From the NCBI RefSeq assembly GCF_011075055.1, contig NC_058145.1:15001894-15065893 (forward strand): a stretch of DNA of 64,000 nt, given 5' to 3'. This document shows, piece by piece, positions 1-10,900 of this stretch. A program made the position numbers and the translations under genes. The notes under the pieces are model-generated. The model did not search any database. It was not told where the DNA came from and saw nothing but the letters and a program-made list of their open reading frames with translations. The stretch is from Mangifera indica (taxonomy: Eukaryota > Streptophyta > Magnoliopsida > Sapindales > Anacardiaceae). Position 1 is the first letter of the stretch. Every line of letters starts with the position of its first letter.

Positions 1-2037
1 AGATAATAGAAAATGTATGGCTATGCACGCATATTTGGTCACACACCATAAGATAAGATATTCCACAGTCAATAAATTTACTTTCTAATCACGTCAATTT
101 TACCCAAACCACAGCTTCTATTAAAAACTACTTTCTGGTAGAATTGGGTAATTTTAATGCAGATTTTCAAATAGTATATATTTAATCAATAAAACTTACC
201 TATTTTGAATATATAGATGAATACACACTTATATCTGTCATTATATAATTGAGTAATTTTAAATTAATGATAAAATAATATCTAATTATATGATAACATA
301 TATTAATATGTATTAATTTATGTATTTAAAGTGAGTACACATAATATTGCTTATATTTTATAATCCGATTTTTCTATAATTTCAGGGCCACGGGACAACA
401 TGATTAAGATCCTATGTCACAAATAATGAGTTCAAATATGCTGTGCGTACACAGCAATTTTTAACACATCCAGCTGAATACTTGAAGGAAAATCTAGGTT
501 TCCCAGTAGCATGAAGGAGCTGAACGACGTTACACATGATTCACGTTGAGACTTCTGCAACACTAGAACAATTCTTGCACTCAGATAAAGCTGTCAGCAT
601 ACAGGCATGTAGATATCAGATCCCCCAATCAATTCTGTCTGTGTCTCCTCCGTCTTCCTAAAGGTGAAGAAAGTACGCTTCCCGCAGTATTCACATCGAA
701 CAGTTAAGGGCAACTAAAACTTATAAAAAGTATATGAGCTTGGAATGAGAATCAGAACATCTAGCTGTCACCATGTACAGATCTTCAAAGAATTGAGCCT
801 TGTTAATGCCAATCACATCTAGCTGTCACCATGTACTGGACATGAGTAGAAATTACAAAGAAAGAGACTTAATGCAGCTAAAGCAGCAAAATGTACACAG
901 TTAATAACCAAGATTTACATACGTGAACGACGCATTCTTGCTAACAGGATTTGCCTTTCATTTTACAGTCTTCACTAACCTAGTACCAAGACAATGCACA
1001 TTTACAAAATGGGAACTACTTATTATCATAGAGACCATGATGATTATTAAATATTTATCAGACAGCATCCTTTTTCAAAACAGAGACCCATCGTATTTTG
1101 GCATTGGATTACCTTATCATAAGCATCAGAACCAATTTTTTGTCTGAATGATGACAAATTAACCAATGCACAACATGGCAGTTTCACTCCATCATGAGCA
1201 ACTATCAAACCCAAGCCATATCTTGTGTCCTTGTTAGATTTTATTACTGCTACACTTCTGCATAAGAGGCCAAAAAAGAGAACTTGCTCTGTAAGCGTCT
1301 TCCATGCTTGTAAAATTTCACCTGTAACCATGAGGAATCACAAAAGAATGAAAGCTAGCTTCCAGGCCATACTTCAAGGTTCTCCGCATACCGAAAATTG
1401 GTCTAAATAACTTTCCTCTCAGCAAGATTTTAGCATCCCCAGAAATTAAGATTTGTGTTTCCAGGAGTATTATTAAAAACATGAAGCACAAGAAATTTGC
1501 ATGTGTCACCAAGTTACAAAATGCTCTGAGAACCAAATTACATAATGAACTAGCAAGCAATGGAATCAGAAAATATAGGTTAAAAGAAGTATGGCACGAT
1601 CATCCTCAAGTCCTATAGTTTAACTTATTAGGCAAAGCCATGTTTCTCCTCATTACCCAGCCCTGAATTCCCAGTGTCAGATGGAAATCCTTAAAAATAA
1701 TTTACAGACAAACAATCATTTTCAGAAGAGCACTTCTTCCACTGGATAAACTCAGCAAAAATAACATAAGCAAATACCCAGAAGACTTGCATTCTCATCC
1801 AATGAATTCCAGGTGGCTGATGTCAATCAAAAAGATGCTCCCAGTGTCCCAGCTGATTGTCACCTCAAGAATATTCAGGATAAATCCAACCCACAGACTA
1901 ATTGATGAACACTTGTCTCATGTAAGGGAAACAAGCAGTCCCTTATGACAGATTGGCAGAGGTACACTTTCAAAGCTTAATAAGATCAGATTAAGTGTGA
2001 AGGAGAGAAGCCATTTCTGAAAGTTCCCTTGCTGTCA
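1..2037. other. Non-coding stretch downstream of the PPR gene
   Basis: No convincing coding exon is visible on either strand. The part nearest 2037 is probably the 3' untranslated region of the minus-strand PPR gene. Around 757-835 a short motif (acatctagctgtcaccatg) occurs twice about 50 bases apart. The first 360 bases are AT-rich and carry one copy of a dispersed AT-rich repeat, listed separately. Confidence 0.5.
225..320. repeat. AT-rich dispersed repeat, copy a
   Basis: A partly palindromic AT-rich block containing segments like ttatataattg and ataatatctaattatatga. Recognisable relatives recur near 20.85, 21.78, 45.5, 46.2 and 53.8 kb, so it is a dispersed family and not chance AT richness. 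Flanks here (gaatacacactta ... aaagtgagtacac) look like weak inverted ends, which suggests an old MITE. The boundaries are approximate. Confidence 0.4.
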
Positions 2038-4209
2038 CTAATACTCAGCATGGGTGAAGTTCTGACTCTCCTTATCCATTCCTTTAAAAATATTCGAGAC
2101 TAAAATATACCAAGTAACATCATTAGGTAGTAAACCATTCTCGACTCCTTTATGTAGAATGTAACAAGCATCATTAAACAGGCCCTCCTTGCAGTGCCAA
2201 CTAATTAAAGTATTGTAAGTAATAACATCAGGATAAATTCCTTCAGCTTGTAATTTATCAAATAGATTTAAAGCCTCCCCAATGCAATCCTTCTTGCACA
2301 AACCATTTATTAGGCTGTTATAGGTGACCAAATCAGGTGTCAAACCTCGATGAATCATATCCCTTAGAAACTCAAGGGCAGTATTTACTTTCCCAGTCCT
2401 ACAGAGACCATTAATCAATATATTGCATGAGATATTGTTGGGAATAACTCCCATCCTCATCATTTCTTCAAACAAAGCGAATCCTTTATTAACAGCCCCA
2501 GCTTTGCATAGTGCCTTTATCAGGCCATTGTAAGTGATTTCATCAAGAGGGCATCCTCTAAACAACATATCATTTACAAGATTAAATGCTTCTTGGATTG
2601 CACCTCTTCTTAAAAAAGCCTGGATTAATGTGTTGTAAGTTACTGTGTTGGCAATCACACCCTCTAATGACATGTTCTGATACAGTCCCAAAGCATCTTC
2701 TATCTTATCATCCTTGCACAGACCAGATATTAAAGAATTAAATGTGAAAATGTCAGGTTTACATCCTCTGCTTGGCATTTCACCAAACATTTCAAAGGCC
2801 GCACGGACCTTTCCAGCTTTGCATAGAGCACTTATAAGGCAATTGTATCCCACAGTATTCAAACTAAGCCCCTTAGCTGACATCTCATTCATAATATCAT
2901 TAGCTTTCTCTAGTTGGCCTTGCTTGCAAAAACCGTCAATTAAAATGGTGTATGTGATAACATTGGGTTCACAACCCTTCATTGCCATCTCATTAACCAA
3001 TTCAAGAGCTGAACCTAAACGCCTCTGCTTACAGAGTCCACGAATCAATATGTTATAAGTAAAAATGTCAGGGTTACAGCCAATGCTTAACATTCTATTA
3101 TACAGAATATCCTTTGCTTCATCAAAACGTCCACTTGTCACATACCCATTTATCACAGTGTTGAAGAGCACAACATTTGGACAAGGTACTTTATTCAACA
3201 AGGCCCTTGCTTCATCTACACGCCCAGTCCTACACAACCCATGCATTAAAACTCCATATGTTATAGCATCAGGGGTGAAACCCCGATGAAGCATCCTGTC
3301 AACCCATTTTGCTGCTTCATGAATTCGATTGAGCCTGCAAAGGCCATAGATAACATCATAAAAAGTCTGAACATCTGGTGTGCAACTCATCAGAAACATT
3401 TCCTCCAAAAGCATTGATGCATCATTCACTCTATTTCTCTTGGACAATGCATGTATCAAAGTCTGGTAAACCTTAGAGTTCGGCACACATCCATGTTTAG
3501 TCATATCCCTAAGTAGCTTGCACGCAGAATCCACTTCATTAACCATACAAAGTGCTGTCATCACCACCCCAAAAGTATAAACTGTTGGTGAAACACCCTT
3601 ACTCAGCATGTCATAAAACACATTCGGCGCAACATTATGACAATTACCAGCCACCAATATCTCCAACACAACATTATAAGACTTAAAACTAGGTTCACAA
3701 CCATAAACACTCTTCATATCCAACAACAACCTTGTGGCTTGTCCAGGGAATCCCTCTTTCCCATAATACTTCATGATCAAAATGAAAAGGGTCTCTCTAA
3801 AAACAATACCCTCTTCTTTCATTTGCAACAACAACCTATCTATAACCTTAAACTCCTTATTCTCACCAAGTTTATCTATCAACACATAGTACACATCAAA
3901 AGTATGACAATAGCCCCTCTGGGCACCAGCCCAACTGAATACACTCATACATGTGTCAACATCTAGTGGCAATGCAAGTAATTTACATAGCTGATAAGGG
4001 GTTATTTTATTAAGAGACTTTCTAAGCTCATTGACATCAAATGGTTTGAGCAATCTTTCCCATTCATTGTCAGATTCTGAGTCGTTGTTTCGAAAAATAG
4101 TAGAATCGCTAATAAACCCAGATGAGTAAACTGCAAAAGAAGGGACTTTGAAGAGAGATTTAAGGAGGATTTTGCTCACAAATGAAGTGTGCTTTGGAGT
4201 CTTTAACAT
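2038..4209 (-). CDS. MTL1: Mitochondrial P-type pentatricopeptide repeat protein, MTL1/At5g64320 type
   Basis: One intronless exon encodes 723 residues from a true ATG at 4209 to a TAG at 2038. Residues 1 to about 45 are basic, hydrophobic and serine-rich, as expected of a mitochondrial targeting sequence. From about residue 165 to 705 the protein is a string of roughly fifteen 35-residue PPR motifs with the usual TYN.LI.GLCK and G..PD signatures. No E or DYW domain follows, so it is the P class. The N-terminal block (LLKPFDVNELRKSLNKITP) and overall length match my recollection of Arabidopsis At5g64320, named MTL1, which acts on mitochondrial nad7 mRNA translation and splicing. The function here is inferred from that orthology. 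The upstream leader faces a foldback element starting 493 bases away. There are no frameshifts or internal stops. A paralogue is possible, but the full-length match makes orthology likely. Confidence 0.9.
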   Translation of the reverse strand: MLKTPKHTSFVSKILLKSLFKVPSFAVYSSGFISDSTIFRNNDSESDNEWERLLKPFDVNELRKSLNKITPYQLCKLLALPLDVDTCMSVFSWAGAQRGYCHTFDVYYVLIDKLGENKEFKVIDRLLLQMKEEGIVFRETLFILIMKYYGKEGFPGQATRLLLDMKSVYGCEPSFKSYNVVLEILVAGNCHNVAPNVFYDMLSKGVSPTVYTFGVVMTALCMVNEVDSACKLLRDMTKHGCVPNSKVYQTLIHALSKRNRVNDASMLLEEMFLMSCTPDVQTFYDVIYGLCRLNRIHEAAKWVDRMLHRGFTPDAITYGVLMHGLCRTGRVDEARALLNKVPCPNVVLFNTVINGYVTSGRFDEAKDILYNRMLSIGCNPDIFTYNILIRGLCKQRRLGSALELVNEMAMKGCEPNVITYTILIDGFCKQGQLEKANDIMNEMSAKGLSLNTVGYNCLISALCKAGKVRAAFEMFGEMPSRGCKPDIFTFNSLISGLCKDDKIEDALGLYQNMSLEGVIANTVTYNTLIQAFLRRGAIQEAFNLVNDMLFRGCPLDEITYNGLIKALCKAGAVNKGFALFEEMMRMGVIPNNISCNILINGLCRTGKVNTALEFLRDMIHRGLTPDLVTYNSLINGLCKKDCIGEALNLFDKLQAEGIYPDVITYNTLISWHCKEGLFNDACYILHKGVENGLLPNDVTWYILVSNIFKGMDKESQNFTHAEY

Positions 4210-4693
4210 TAGTGTCTTAAAAAATGGGCTAAAAAATGAAGATACAGAAACTAACCAAAGAAAAAGCGAGAGCTACCCTTTTCAGCCAACTTAATCGATA
4301 TCGAAACGCGAAGCAGTGAGTCTGTGTGAGAAGAAAAAGAACGCTCAAAACCACTAATAAATTCATCCGCTTTGAATTACCATTGGTAGCAATAGTAGCT
4401 TTGTCCATGGCACAGAATCCGAATTAACAAAATAGAGTTTCAGAAAGCGATGGTTTATAGTGGTGAAATGGTGTAAATGGAGAGATTGAGATAGAAAAGA
4501 GGAATATTGGGAAGGTTAATGAAAAAAATGACACTAGCATTTTTTTTCTACTTGTTTGCTGTGCGGTATGTCTCGGAGCGGAAGGCTGCACTGCTGTGAG
4601 GGTTTTGGAAGACCTGGATAGGAGGGGCAACAAGTGAAATAAACCCACTTTCTTCCCAATCAAGTGTACAAATTTTGTGTGTTTTTTTTATGA
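4210..4693 (-). promoter_or_regulatory. Leader and promoter region of the PPR gene
   Basis: About 480 bases lie between the PPR start codon and the target-site duplication of the first foldback element. The stretch is mixed in composition, holds no ORF with family features, and must contain the 5' untranslated region and proximal promoter. I see no clear TATA element. Confidence 0.4.
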
Positions 4694-4702
4694 TATTGAT
4701 AT

Positions 4703-5530
4703 GGCCAAACGACTATTTCCCACCCAAGGTATGCTGTAATGACAAGTTTCCCCCCTTTAACTATGGAAATACCAAACACCCACCCATGGCCAGTTAAATT
4801 TAACAGAACCCTAACGCCTGAAAATTTTATCTCCTTTTGCCCCCCTAAAGTTTGAAAAAAAAAATTTCCCCCCAGCCTAAGTTTAAGAAAATGGCAGTTT
4901 CACCCTAGGGTTTGGTTTTGAAATCTCCGACGACCTCTCCGGCTCCGTTGCCGACGGCTTCTCCCTCCCGAAGAATCCTCTCCTTCCGGTGATCGGTTTC
5001 CTCCCATTTGGAGGTCCGATCGTCGCCGGAAAAGCGGTGGGAGACGAAGAACTTCGTCGGGGAAGATGAAGTTCTTCGTCTTCCCAGAAGAAGACGGTTG
5101 TCTTCCCTGGGAAGCCGATCGTCTTCCCAGACGAAGACGACGGCTTCGTCTTCGTCTCCCACCGCTTTTCCGGCGACGATCGGACCTCCAAATGGGAGGA
5201 AACCGATCACCGGAAGGAGAGGATTCTTCGGGAGGGAGAAGCCGTCGGCAACGGAGCCGGAGAGGTCGCCGGAGATTTCAAAACCAAACCCTAGGGTGAA
5301 ACTGCCATTTTCTTAAACTTAGGCTGGGGGAAAATTTTTTTTTTCAAACTTTAGGGGGGCAAAAGGAAATTATATTTTAGTTTATTTTTTAATATTATAG
5401 AGAAAATGACAATTTTACCCTTAACCCCGTTAAATTTAACTGGCCATGGGTGGGTGTTTGGTATTTCCATAGTTAAAGGGGGGAAACTTGTCATTACAGC
5501 ATACCTTGGGTGGGAAATAGTCGTTTGGCC
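4703..5530. mobile_element. Foldback Mutator-like MITE, copy 1 (828 bp)
   Basis: The element begins GGCCAAACGACTATTTCCCA and ends with its reverse complement. It is flanked by a perfect 9-bp duplication, tattgatat, at 4694-4702 and 5531-5539. Nearly the whole element is one inverted repeat. The inner GC-rich arms (about 4880-5060 against about 5150-5295) differ at only one position that I can find (ctccgacgacc against ctccggcgacc in complement). The centre is a mosaic of gaagac/gtcttc blocks. A short outer segment is not symmetrical between the arms. There is no transposase. Terminal structure and 9-bp target duplications fit a non-autonomous Mutator-like element. ORFs of 100-120 codons inside are artefacts of the GC-rich palindrome. 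Confidence 0.9.
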
Positions 5531-5539
5531 TATTGATAT

Positions 5540-5756
5540 TATCAAGTCTAATTAAATTGTTTTTAAGGAAATAAACCATATTAATCTCTTTATTTTATTA
5601 TTTTTTATTGTTGTATAATTGTATTACTTTAACCAATGAGGAGGTGAATAAACAATTCTAAAAGCTTTGGCTTAAATGGAACATGTCAAAACTTGAGGAC
5701 CGACTTGATTATTTTCCAAAACCTATGGATTGATATATGAGGGGGCAAAAATTTAT
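5540..5756. other. Spacer between foldback copy 1 and the tRNA gene
   Basis: AT-rich spacer of about 215 bases without coding signals. On the minus strand its end carries the RNA polymerase III stop of the tRNA gene. Confidence 0.5.
5747..5751 (-). terminator. Pol III terminator of tRNA-Ser
   Basis: A run of five T residues on the minus strand lies five bases after the tRNA 3' end. This is the normal RNA polymerase III termination signal and supports the gene being intact. Confidence 0.75.
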
Positions 5757-5838
5757 CGTCGCCTGAGAGATTCGAACTCTCGCGGGGAAACCCCATGTAC
5801 TTAGCAGGCACACGCCTTAACCACTCGGCCAAAGCGAC
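5757..5838 (-). tRNA. tRNA-Ser (anticodon GCT)
   Basis: The minus strand folds into a complete class II tRNA of 82 nt including the discriminator base and excluding CCA. The 7-bp acceptor stem is GTCGCTT with AGGCGAC, with one G-T pair. The D arm contains GAGTGGTTAAGGC, the anticodon loop is CTGCTAA with anticodon GCT (serine AGC/AGT codons), the long variable arm is GGGG-TTT-CCCC, and the T loop is TTCGAAT. A boxes and B boxes are intact, there is no intron, and a T5 stop follows. The gene sits in a gap of about 370 bases between two almost identical foldback transposons. Confidence 0.97.
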
Positions 5839-5905
5839 TTTGCTAACAGCAAAAACATTTAAACATTAAATACTTTTATATTAAGCGATCTTTAAATTAA
5901 ATAAT

Positions 5906-6782
5906 GGCCAAACGACTATTTCCCACCCAAGGTATGCTGTAATGACAAGTTTCCCCCCTTTAACTATGGAAATACCAAACACCCACCCATGGCCAGTTAA
6001 ATTTAACAGAACCCTAACGCCTGAAAATTTTATCTCCTTTTGCCCCCCTAAAGTTTGAAAAAAAAAATTTCCCCCCAGCCTAAGTTTAAGAAAATGGCAG
6101 TTTCACCCTAGGGTTTGGTTTTGAAATCTCCGGCGACCTCTCCGGCTCCGTTGCCGACGGCTTCTCCCTCCCGAAGAATCCTCTCCTTCCGGTGATCGGT
6201 TTCCTCCCATTTGGAGGTCCGATCGTCGCCGGAAAAGCGGTGGGAGACGAAGAACTTCGTCGGGGAAGACGAAGTTCTTCGTCTTCCCAGACGAAGACGA
6301 AGCCGTCGTCTTCGTCTGGGAAGACGATCGTCTTCCCAGAAGAAGACGGTTGTCTTCCCTGGGAAGCCGATCGTCTTCCCAGACGAAGACGACGGCTTCG
6401 TCTTCGTCTCCCACCGTTTTTCCGGCGACGATTGGACCTCCAAATGGGAGGAAACCGATCACCGGAAGGAGAGGATTCTTCGGGAGGGAGAAGCCGTCGG
6501 CAACGGAGCCGGAGAGGTCACCGGAGATTTCAAAACCAAACCCTAGGGTGAAACTGCCATTTTCTTAAACTTAGGCTGGGGGAAAATTTTTTTTTTCAAA
6601 CTTTAGGAGGGCAAAAGGAAATTATATTTTAGTTTATTTTTTAATATTATAGAGAAAATGACAATTTTACCCTTAACCCCGTTAAATTTAACTGGCCATG
6701 GGTGGGTGTTTGGTATTTCCATAGTTAAAGGGGGGAAACTTGTCATTACAGCATACCTTGGGTGGGAAATAGTCGTTTGGCC
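5906..6782. mobile_element. Foldback Mutator-like MITE, copy 2 (877 bp)
   Basis: Same termini as copy 1, with its own perfect 9-bp duplication ttaaataat at 5897-5905 and 6783-6791, so this is a separate insertion and not a segmental copy. It is almost identical to copy 1 but 49 bp longer in the centre. The extra 49 bp on the left of the centre is the reverse complement of a segment already present on the right in both copies, so the hairpin of copy 2 is more complete. No transposase is encoded. Confidence 0.9.
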
Positions 6783-6791
6783 TTAAATAAT

Positions 6792-7944
6792 CCCATAAAT
6801 TTATTAATCAATTCCAGTGTGATGGGGCAATAAACACCACTGAGCAAGAATAAGCAACCTTTATTTTATCCATTGACTCAAAATACCTTCTGATAAATGT
6901 AATGACCATTTTGGTAATATTATCATACTAGTCTGAGATGCATAACAAATGATCAAATATGCTATCAAGAAAATTATGCCTTTAGTGTGTGCTTATGGAG
7001 TAGCAGGCATGCACGAGGAAGGGTGGGTTCCATGGCAAGCACACAAACCATTATTTCATGCATTCCATGTACCATATAACCAACAATCAAATAAAAGAGG
7101 ACACACCATATATATAAAATGATGTTGAATGATTGCATCAAATAAATACATTATCTTCTTATTCCAAGCAAACAGTCTACAACATTGTGACTATGATTTT
7201 CTGAAGGCACTTCACAGTTCTACTCTCTTTGCATTGCAGAAATATATGGTCTTCTTTTACCAGGTTCACTGATATTATATCTTCATAACTGTAACATGAA
7301 TGCATGTGCAGCATATAAAAGAAGAATGATTGATCGATCAATGGGTCTCAGCTCAGGGTTAAGAGTTCAAGAAATATAATAAGAAACCTGTGATTTCTTC
7401 CCAATGTTTTACAAGCTTACAATGTGATTCACAGAACTGTACTGTACATGTATAAGCCCCTCAAATAAATAACACAAGGGAAAACATGAAAAGCAATTGA
7501 TTATATACTCTCCTGTAGTTGTAAAATGATGTATGTACTCATACCATAGCTCCAGTCTTTACAAGAAGCACACACATGCAAGAGCATTGGCAGAAAACAT
7601 GCAAAAAATAGAATATTCTCGAGTTCAGCCAGCATAGGAAGTAACTGCAATACTCTTTTCTCATTACTTATAACTGCCATTCAGCCAATGTCCACTTCAA
7701 TGTCAGAAACTGGAGAAAGTCTTGGATGGGACAGATATATTGGGTCATCGATACTGTCCGTTCAATAAATCCTGCTACATATACCTTTTTTTTATAAACA
7801 ACAAACAATGGGATGTTCAAGTATATGAAAAAAAGGTAAATGTATATAGAGCATGATCATATTGGAAGGACGTATGTAAAATAATTATGTCTGTCCCACC
7901 AAAGACTTTTTCCAAAAATGAATTATGTTTGCTTGTGTTCACTC
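6792..7944. other. Spacer and 3' untranslated region of the BTB-NPH3 gene
   Basis: No coding exon is seen. The stretch next to 7945 should hold the 3' untranslated region of the minus-strand BTB-NPH3 gene. The rest is ordinary mixed intergenic sequence. Confidence 0.5.
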
Positions 7945-10900
7945 TCAAAACAAGGAGAAACTTTTCCAGTGCCTAGAATGACGGGAGGGTTGTGACCGTT
8001 CAACTGATGCTCTAGGAGTATGTCCTGTGCTTTCAATGGTATCTGGTTGAGCATTTGACGGTCGTGGAAGAAGTCTGCACCTAAATTTCTTAGCAACCAT
8101 TCCAGGGGAACTAAGTGAACTATGTGATTTGGTGACCCTTTTCATCTCTGACCTTATTTTACAAAATTCTTGTTCAAGTTCTACGACTCTTGATCTCATC
8201 CTTTCCATATCCACCTTCAGAACCTGGTTCTCACGAACAACTGTCACCCACCCATCCCTCTGCACAATCTGACCTGCCATATCAGTAGGGACAGTTAATG
8301 GTCCTGCTGGAGCATTTTCTGTGTCCAAGACATGTAGACAACCAGCAAGAGCAGTTCTCAACTGTATCTGCTCAAAGAACAGGACTTGAAGAACAATTCT
8401 AAGTGGCAACCTCTCATTTTGGGAAGCATGGGTACATGCATCAATGGAGAGCTTCCGGTAGTCAATGATGTTGCAAAGTTCTTCCTTATCTTTCTCCGAA
8501 AGCCAAGGGTGTGCCTGCATAAATACATAAAATCCATAAACCTTAAAAAATTAGCAAACTTTGCTCAACAGTTGACTGAAATTATTCAAACCTTGAAGTA
8601 TACATCCAGCGCTCTGTACAGCCCATCATGCAAAGGTCTTGAAGATTCTGGAAGGGCAACTGCTAGAGAGCGTATCTTTCTTGGTTTCAAATTAACATCA
8701 GAAGCAACCTCTGCAACATAGTTATCAATCAATTTTGCAACTTTTCTTAAAGGTGTCAATGAAGGAGATGTTTCTAGATCCATTGATGTTGGCGAAAATG
8801 ATGTTACTGTTGATTCTGAGGATATAAAATGATGGACAATCCGTTCAACACAGTCAGTATTGTACAAAGTATCAGAATCTGAATAACTAGGAATCAGAAG
8901 AGTATCTAGGGTGGCAAGTTCCAGTTGCACCCCTATTCTCCTCTCTAAAGAGTTTGTGCATGTTTCATTGACACCCAATATCAGTCCCACGCGAAGAAGT
9001 CCAAGTAAGAAACGGCAAAAGGATTTCCCCTTCTTATCAGGAAGAAGCTTTTCAATGCTCTCCAATAAAACCTTTTGAATTCCTTGATTAACGGAAGTAG
9101 GTATCAGGCTAAAACTTGTGACTGTTCTAGTGTTGCCAGATTGTCCACCCTGCCATCTGCCCAGACCTGGCAGGTACTTTCGAGCATAGTACATAATGGC
9201 TCCTGCTAGATTTTCAGGTCGCATACCTCTTGCTTGCATGGTCTGTATAAGTCTTTCAAACAAACTCACACTAAGATATGAGATGTCCTCAAACCACCAG
9301 TCAGACTCTCTGCTTCGAATTCTTGCCCCAGTGTTTATACCATTCCACAGAATGCTTCCACCAGGGCTTTGTAATCTACCATACATCATCATAGGCCAAC
9401 CAAACAAACTGGGGTCCGTACAAGCCATCATAGACAGAGCATTCAGACATTTGCTCAAAATTTGGTGCTTTTCAGCCCATGGCAGCACAGGTTCAGAACT
9501 TTGAAGGGCCAATATACAATCTTTCCATCTTCGTAGAACATTCTTATGAAAGAAGCTCTCTGACTTAGAAACTAAGTTACCTTCACTATACTCATCTGTC
9601 ATTTTCAGGTATTGTGCTGCACAGTACACCATTACTACGTTTCTTGGTGACATTTCAACCCTAATACCATAGCAGAACTTAGCAGCAATTAAGAAAGAGC
9701 CAGGGCCTCCAGGGAATTCTTTGAGCTCAGTGACCAAGGTCTTTCTATGGGTACTTTGAGATTCCTCACAAATTCGAGCAATTTTTCCACATTTGGATAT
9801 AAGTGGAAACTGCAAAGTAATGCATGGTTGGTCACTACCTTTGAAGTAGAAGAAAGCAACAATGATAATATATTCCATACTGAAACCATTCATAGAAAGT
9901 AAAGAGAGTATAATGCATAGAATATTGACAATTAAATCTTATTTGCAACTGCTTCTTACAGGTATGACACTTAATTGCTTTCACTTCAATGGATGGCAAA
10001 GTTAACGCCAATGTAATAAAACACAAATCATGAAGTTCAAAAGAGCCATCAAGAGAGAGAATTCATATGAAATAACACTTCTTGCTTTAGGAGGAAAGAG
10101 AACTCATCAAATTTATGAGAGGATCATGGGTGAACAAGGATAAAGATAAGGCTCAAATCATAGAATCAAGGCTATTTGGTGAGCTGGAGAAGTTGTTATT
10201 GAAGCACAATCAGGCACATGGGAAGGTGACAGAAAGGGGTGGAATGGGGACCATGTAGTAGTATAAAAAGGAGTCTGCAGTAGAAAGAGAGGAGATTTTT
10301 TTCTGGAAAATTTTGGGCAGCTCTGGCTAAGTTAGGGAGAGTACCTAGCCTCTCAAAGGCCAAGAATTTCAAGGAGAGATTCGGCCTCTCGATTAACCAA
10401 AAGTGGGGTGTTTTGGTTTTCTTATATGTGTCAGGGAGAGAAACTGATCATACTTGTAATGTAATTATAACCACAGTGAAAATATATTGCAGTTTCCATT
10501 TTCATTTCCTTTGTCAATTTTCTGCTTTGCTTGGTTCCCTGGGTATGTATCAACTTATCACTGGAAAAATAATTTATATCAATTCCCTAATACGGGCTAT
10601 ACTATTCATTGCAGTTCTAGAAAATATATATATATATATTGCATATAGCATTCAACGGGAAACTGGTGACTTATATTTGTTTTACCCCTAAAAAGAAGTG
10701 AAGAACATGTAATAGAAGAAAACTAATGACAAGGTGACTGAATATTGACAGAAGGCAAGTCCACCATGATCTTAACAACAATTAATAAGGAGGTCACAAC
10801 TATTTGACTACAAATCATTCAGTTGCTTAGAAGAATGTAAGTTAGTGAACCGACTATATACTGCTCCCACACTATCTTGTATTCACCTGTCATGATAATA

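Noticed and set aside
4883..6568. Eight overlapping 70-120-codon ORFs on both strands within the two foldback elements
   Set aside because: They arise from a GC-rich palindrome that is open in several frames; the same peptide appears in both arms and both strands, and the composition is Arg/Ser/Pro/Gly without any domain.
9810..9893. Met within the intron as start of the BTB-NPH3 protein
   Set aside because: The real exon begins after a TTTGCAG acceptor at 9809; two upstream micro-exons supply the conserved BTB start.
10060..10480. Possible LTR or retrotransposon leader in the second intron of the BTB-NPH3 gene, with a TATAAAAAGG at 10262
   Set aside because: Only a TATA-like word and less AT-rich sequence; no inverted TG...CA ends, primer-binding site or target duplication could be shown.
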